From a virus: a stretch of 64,000 nucleotides of DNA. Numbering within the stretch: position 1 is the first letter of the stretch; each line of letters begins with the position of its first letter. Location of the stretch: the IMG/VR virus record IMGVR_UViG_3300035703_000005, positions 124,001 through 188,000 of that record; one strand, 5' to 3'. A model generated the notes under the pieces. That model was not told where the DNA came from. It was given only the letters and a program-made list of their open reading frames with translations, and did not search any database. The translations under genes and the position numbers were made by a program. Shown here in pieces: positions 60,276 to 64,000 of this stretch.

Positions 60276-60371
60276 GCAAGTAGTCCAAGAACTTTGTTAA
60301 AAAAGAAAGAGGATCGCCATAAAAAAGCAACCCTCCCACCAATAACTTATTATATTGATTATTAAATTAAA
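60276..60371 (-). other. 96-base gap with a seven-codon reading frame
   Basis: On the minus strand GGTGGGAGGG, a strong ribosome site, precedes ATGGCGATCCTC... and a TAA stop (60297-60320), giving a seven-residue reading frame upstream of the 1295-residue gene. An AT-rich imperfect palindrome (TTGATT/AATCAA) lies near 60345-60365. No late box was found. The frame may be a leader that couples translation or may be chance. Confidence 0.3.
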
Positions 60372-61379
60372 TCAATCAAGAGCAACGTTTAGAGTAATTT
60401 TAATTTGGTCACCGTTATTTTGAATGGTGTATGGGCCGTTTGTAAACCTTTCAGCATACATAACGGAACTATAGAGAGTTGCACTACTTAAACCAGCGGT
60501 AGCATTTGGTGTAGGAGTTAACGATGGAGTAGTGTAGAACTCATTAGCATTTGGTACAGAAAATACTGTATAAACATTAGATGTTAAAGTAGTATTACCA
60601 GTTCCAGCAGCTACATAAAGAACATCTCCAGCAACAAGTTGATGTCCCGCAGCAACTATTTTACCAAAACTAAATGTTACACTAGGATCTGTAGCAACCT
60701 GAATATTATCGATAAGTGGTTTATCCAAATAAACTACTTTTAGATCTCTATCAACACCAATTACAATAGTACCAGTTTGAATTCCTGAATTTCCACCAAC
60801 AACCATTCCTAAAGTTAGATCATCGACACTTTGGTCTGGATCAACAGTAATGTAAGAATTTCCAATAACTCCAATAACAGGATCAGTATTATCCCCCTTT
60901 GTTACGGTCGTTCCAATACCAACAGAAGCATAGTGTACAACACCCTGAACTGAAACAGGCATGTTGTTAGCTCTAGTTACATAATAACCGTAAATATCTC
61001 CAGCATCACCAGTGAACGTGAATGTCTGTTCTGGATATGTTGCAGTTGTACCAGAACCAACCTGATTAATTCTCCAACGAGATCCGTTTAGTAGAATACC
61101 GGTCTGAGAAGTATAATTCTGATCCCCTCTATTATTTACGCAATATGGATAACCGGTTGTAGGAGCGAATCCATACGCATTAGTGTTACCAATTCCATAT
61201 GGCTCATAATATCTGGTATCAGAAGGAACATCCGTCTCAGCTGGAGTGGTGTTACTTGTAAAAAGTTTTAAAACTAGGTTTCTGGGAGACTGGTCAGCAA
61301 GACTTGCAGTGTGGTTGTTTTGTGCAACCAAGTATCTGAGTGACTCAAGTTCTCCAATATTTGGAACTAATAGTGCCAT
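60372..61379 (-). CDS. Virion structural protein, 335 aa
   Basis: The 335-residue protein begins MALLVPNIGELESLRYLVAQ, has NLVLKLFTSNTTPAE, and contains QTFTFTGDAGDIYGYYVTRA, as in small tail or baseplate proteins of cyanophages. The remaining residues form beta-rich segments with many Gly, Thr and Val. I do not know its T4 counterpart. It has a perfect late box and its own ribosome site (AGGGGAG on the minus strand). Confidence 0.78.
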   Translation of the reverse strand: MALLVPNIGELESLRYLVAQNNHTASLADQSPRNLVLKLFTSNTTPAETDVPSDTRYYEPYGIGNTNAYGFAPTTGYPYCVNNRGDQNYTSQTGILLNGSRWRINQVGSGTTATYPEQTFTFTGDAGDIYGYYVTRANNMPVSVQGVVHYASVGIGTTVTKGDNTDPVIGVIGNSYITVDPDQSVDDLTLGMVVGGNSGIQTGTIVIGVDRDLKVVYLDKPLIDNIQVATDPSVTFSFGKIVAAGHQLVAGDVLYVAAGTGNTTLTSNVYTVFSVPNANEFYTTPSLTPTPNATAGLSSATLYSSVMYAERFTNGPYTIQNNGDQIKITLNVALD

Positions 61380-61423
61380 TTAAACAACTCCCCTACAGGC
61401 TATGATTGTGTAATAACTATCTT

Positions 61424-61431
61424 TATTTATA
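61424..61431 (-). promoter_or_regulatory. Late promoter box TATAAATA
   Basis: TATAAATA on the minus strand 45 bases upstream of the ATG at 61379, containing the TAA of the preceding gene. Confidence 0.68.
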
Positions 61432-62104
61432 ATTTTAATTTTAAAGAGATTAAAAATCTATTGATATTGTTGACGGAGATAACATCAAACGTTAATATAT
61501 CTCCAGCTACTATTGATTTACTCCAACCAACCAAATTATCATCACGAACCTTTCTTGAATTTGTCATTTGTGGATATACACCACCAACAATAGAAGAAAA
61601 AGTAGGAAAAGTTGAATAATTTGACTTCTTTATATCAATAGTCAAATCGCCCTGTTGATCAGATAAAATTACTAAAGATTCAATAATTCCACTTACATCA
61701 ATGGTTACAGATCCCTTATTTCCAGGTAACATTGAAATTGATCCACTATCAATAATATAATTAATTGTTCTAGTTAAATCTGCGGTTGTTGCAAGAGCTA
61801 TTATAAAAACATCATCACCAATGTCAGGAGCATTAGTAAAAATAATGTTATTATTGGATACTACAAAATCCTGTGTGGGTTCTAAAATGGAATTATTTAA
61901 ACTTACAATTAATTGTTGTTCATTGATTGGAACATATGAATCACCAGAACTGTATAATCCAAAAGTATGAGCAACTCCAGTAAATTGAGAATTTATGTTA
62001 TCTAGTATTAGATTACTATACTGGATAGATTTAGTTGGTATCTCGTAATCAACACCAATCCTATATGGACCGGGTTCATTTAACGTTACTAAGTAGTCGG
62101 ACAT
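61427..62104 (-). CDS. Virion-associated protein, 225 aa
   Basis: The 225-residue protein is beta-rich (QQLIVSLNNSILEPTQDFVV, then FIIALATTADLTRTINYIID) and contains an N-terminal SDYLVTLNEPGPYRIGVDYE. No enzyme motif is seen. The ATG overlaps the stop of the 110-residue gene (TAATG), so the two are translated together. Membership of the tail or baseplate module is inferred from context. Confidence 0.72.
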   Translation of the reverse strand: MSDYLVTLNEPGPYRIGVDYEIPTKSIQYSNLILDNINSQFTGVAHTFGLYSSGDSYVPINEQQLIVSLNNSILEPTQDFVVSNNNIIFTNAPDIGDDVFIIALATTADLTRTINYIIDSGSISMLPGNKGSVTIDVSGIIESLVILSDQQGDLTIDIKKSNYSTFPTFSSIVGGVYPQMTNSRKVRDDNLVGWSKSIVAGDILTFDVISVNNINRFLISLKLKL

Positions 62105-62436
62105 TATGATACTCCCGGAGTTACCAAAACGTTTCCTTGAACAGGTCGGGTTCTGTAAGAATTAGGAGAAATAAGAATAACATCATAAACATAACGGCCG
62201 CCTTCCATCGCACTTGTATCAGTATGTCCCATAGATACTGAAATTCTTCCATTTAATCTATCTACGAATGTAAGAGTTAACGGATATGATGTAGAAGATG
62301 TTGGATGTTTTCTGATAGAGGAAATACCACTATAACCAGTAAGATTTAATGGTGCGTTATTAGTATTTCTGATCGTAAAGGTGGCTTGAAAATCAACCCC
62401 CTGTTCAAGAACTAGATTTACATTTCTTGCAGCCAT
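62104..62436 (-). CDS. Small beta-sandwich virion protein, 110 aa
   Basis: The 110-residue protein (NLVLEQGVDFQATFTIRNTN, LNLTGYSGISSIRKHPTSS, GGRYVYDVILISPN) has the look of an Ig-like or BppU-type N-terminal domain found in baseplate and fibre proteins. It has its own late box and overlaps the next gene by one base. Confidence 0.75.
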   Translation of the reverse strand: MAARNVNLVLEQGVDFQATFTIRNTNNAPLNLTGYSGISSIRKHPTSSTSYPLTLTFVDRLNGRISVSMGHTDTSAMEGGRYVYDVILISPNSYRTRPVQGNVLVTPGVS

Positions 62437-62457
62437 TGCTGTAATTCGTCCTTTTAG

Positions 62458-62703
62458 TTATTTATTGTTAGTCTGCATTTGTGAAACAAGTTCTTTCATT
62501 AGAGACTTCAATTCCAGTAAGTCGGATTTGATAGTCTCTATTTCAGAAACTTTATTTTTCAAATTATCAATTTCTTGCATTTCTTGGATTTTCTTTTTTT
62601 TAACCTCTTGATAATTAATGTAATCAATATCTGAACAATTCAATATTGCTCCAGATTCACTATCACGATATAAATTAGGATTTCCTTCTACTGGTATTTT
62701 CAT
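62458..62703 (-). CDS. Small coiled-coil protein, 81 aa
   Basis: The 81-residue protein begins KIPVEGNPNLYRDSESGAIL, a short beta motif, and continues as a coiled coil (IDNLKNKVSEIETIKSDLLE). It starts one base after the large gene at the right edge ends. A role as a small structural or chaperone protein is only suggested by shape. Confidence 0.7.
   Translation of the reverse strand: MKIPVEGNPNLYRDSESGAILNCSDIDYINYQEVKKKKIQEMQEIDNLKNKVSEIETIKSDLLELKSLMKELVSQMQTNNK
62459..62466 (-). promoter_or_regulatory. Late promoter box AATAAATA
   Basis: AATAAATA on the minus strand 23 bases upstream of the ATG at 62436, overlapping the stop of the 81-residue gene. Confidence 0.6.
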
Positions 62704-62704
62704 T

Positions 62705-64000
62705 TTAAATTGATGCTATTACACGTAGATCTCTAATTAATGGTGTGAATGTCGTATTAGTTCCACTCATAATAATCTTAATTTGGAATCCATTGAATAA
62801 TGGTAGATTTTTAGAAGTAAATTCATAGGATTTAAATTCACCAATAGTTGAAGAAGGTAATACAAGTCTATCAGGTCTTCCACTATTATTTGCTGCACTT
62901 ATCACTTGATTATTTTCATCTAAATTATCATAACCAGGGAAAAGTTCATATAATTGTGTAGATAGATCGGTATCAGATCTGAATAATCTATACATTACTC
63001 GGATATCACTTGTTGAATGCCTGTAAGCGTCAAAAAAGACTTTTAGATTATCAGATCCTCTTTCTAACCTTACAATTTTGGTAACATAACTACAAGCACT
63101 AGGATCATCTCTTAATGAATTGACTCTAGGATCTTTGGAATAATCAGAAATTTTTGAATTTAATCGGTTTCCAACAGTAATTAAATTTACTCTATCCAAA
63201 TCAATTATAGGAGAAACTTTAGAATCAGTAGTTGATAAGTTTACTTCCATTGTGAATGATTTTTTACCTGGGAAATCTTGTAAAAACTGATTTTCATTAA
63301 CTTTAGAACAAATAATTCTTGGACTTGACAAGAAATTATTAGAAGTAAGAGATATAGTTTCAAATCCCTGATCAACAAAAGCATTTATTGAATTATTATC
63401 GGGAGATCCGCCAGAAAAAGTTCTAATCTTAGCGGATATTCCAGTTGATTGTGGAGTTAGAGTTTGAATGTTAGGTCTTACAACATTAAAAGATATATTT
63501 TGTGTGGCTTTTGGTGTTCTATTAGAAGAAGTTAATTGTAAAGGATCATATGATCCACAACTCTTATTCTGATTAAAATATAGTTCTGGGAATCCATTTA
63601 AATTTCCTGCAGATCTATCAGTTCCATTAGTAGATATACCCAGTTTTACGTAATAGTAATCTAAATCAGTTGGATACTTCGAATGATCCGTTTCAGATAA
63701 ATTATGAGTTCTGTTAATTCTTCTTAAAGAAATTCCATTCAATTCATATTTAAATACCTGTTGTGATGTAGAATAAGATGCTGGAATAGTAGAATCAATT
63801 CCTCTAGTTACGCCAGTTAAACTATTTGTTGAAGTGGTTACGCCAGTGTATCTAATTATTTCATCTCCGATTAAAATGTATCCAGGATTAAGAGCAGAGA
63901 CTGGTAAATTTTCAAAACTTGTAAAAATTCCAACAGCACTTAAAGTTATATTAGAAGTAGCTGAAGAATTATAACTTGAATTTAATTTTTGTGGTTTTAG
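62705..64000 (-). CDS. Large structural protein, cut by right edge
   Basis: The frame is open from the right edge to TAA at 62705, giving 431 visible C-terminal residues. A TTG at 63742 could be mistaken for a start, but the frame continues upstream with good coding sequence (YILIGDEIIRYTGVTT), so the gene begins outside the window. The visible part is beta-rich and includes YSKDPRVNSLRDDPSACSYV and YRLFRSDTDLSTQLYELFPG. It is probably a baseplate or tail protein. Confidence 0.82.
   Translation of the reverse strand, partial: LKPQKLNSSYNSSATSNITLSAVGIFTSFENLPVSALNPGYILIGDEIIRYTGVTTSTNSLTGVTRGIDSTIPASYSTSQQVFKYELNGISLRRINRTHNLSETDHSKYPTDLDYYYVKLGISTNGTDRSAGNLNGFPELYFNQNKSCGSYDPLQLTSSNRTPKATQNISFNVVRPNIQTLTPQSTGISAKIRTFSGGSPDNNSINAFVDQGFETISLTSNNFLSSPRIICSKVNENQFLQDFPGKKSFTMEVNLSTTDSKVSPIIDLDRVNLITVGNRLNSKISDYSKDPRVNSLRDDPSACSYVTKIVRLERGSDNLKVFFDAYRHSTSDIRVMYRLFRSDTDLSTQLYELFPGYDNLDENNQVISAANNSGRPDRLVLPSSTIGEFKSYEFTSKNLPLFNGFQIKIIMSGTNTTFTPLIRDLRVIASI

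Noticed and set aside
62705-63742. Start of the right-edge gene at 63742
   Set aside because: That codon is TTG and the frame continues upstream to the edge with good coding sequence, so it is an internal position.
1-64000. Many plus-strand reading frames of 60-230 codons, for example 16990-17691, 20715-21362 and 17716-18366
   Set aside because: They lie opposite well-supported minus-strand genes, have no ribosome sites, and contain no recognisable protein motifs. They are shadows of the coding strand.
1-64000. tRNA or rRNA genes
   Set aside because: No cloverleaf with a GTTCRA-type T-loop and no rRNA-like sequence was noticed in the short gaps; genes occupy almost all of the window.

Overview
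The window is a piece of a T4-like (Tevenvirinae-type) marine myovirus genome, most likely a cyanomyovirus of Synechococcus or Prochlorococcus. It carries the T4 replication, recombination, late-transcription, head, neck and tail genes. These are mixed with genes typical of cyanophages: mazG, an hsp20, a 2OG-Fe(II) oxygenase, the CobS-like AAA+ ATPase, DUF3110 and DUF3310 proteins, and long repeat-rich tail proteins. No tRNA, rRNA, CRISPR array or photosystem gene was seen. Every supported gene reads from the minus strand, so transcription runs from right to left. Genes are tightly packed, often sharing ATGA or TAATG at their junctions. The product names come from recognising sequences by eye, with no database search.

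Layout in the direction of transcription. (1) 64000-56388 holds tail or baseplate-associated structural proteins, starting with one cut by the right edge and ending with a 1295-residue repeat protein. (2) 56339-46911 is a single 3142-residue fibre-like protein with an Mtd-like N terminus and a C-terminal S74 chaperone domain. (3) 46859-29358 is the virion module in T4 order: gp13, 14, 15, 16, a 731-residue mosaic protein, a 56-residue ORF, gp17, a zinc-ribbon protein, gp18, 19, 20, 67, a small protein, gp21, 22, 23 and a second tube-like protein. (4) 29371-26498 holds uvsY, uvsW, an Sm-like protein and the late sigma factor gp55. (5) 26501-22137 holds gp47 and gp46, interrupted by DUF3110 and an amidinotransferase gene with its own late promoter. 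(6) 22140-16975 holds two paralogous late proteins around a metallopeptidase/vWA protein, then its likely CobS/MoxR partner. (7) 16954-4402 is the replication block: DUF3310, gp45, an unknown protein, an HNH homing endonuclease, gp44, an Sm-like protein, a DUF4338/Mom-like protein, gp62, RegA, hsp20, two Sm-like proteins, gp43, uvsX, a 2OG oxygenase, gp41 and MazG. (8) 3995-1 holds a small protein and three putative late proteins; two of these have N termini resembling the T4 capsid-targeting peptide.

Regulation is visible in the sequence. A late-promoter box NATAAATA (or CTAAATA) precedes most virion genes and often shares bases with the stop codon of the gene upstream. Two strong sigma70-type promoters drive gp55 and the clamp operon. 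Rho-independent terminators frequently sit directly next to a late promoter. In two places (3784-3808 and 46860-46893) the late promoter lies inside the hairpin. Transcripts started there would lack one arm of a structure that could otherwise hide the ribosome binding site, a logic known from T4 genes e and soc.

The most unusual items are the amidinotransferase, the capsid-targeting-like peptides on an adenylyltransferase and on a 54-residue basic protein, four Sm-like proteins spread through replication genes, the DUF4338/Mom-like protein in the clamp-loader operon, and the hairpin-embedded late promoters.
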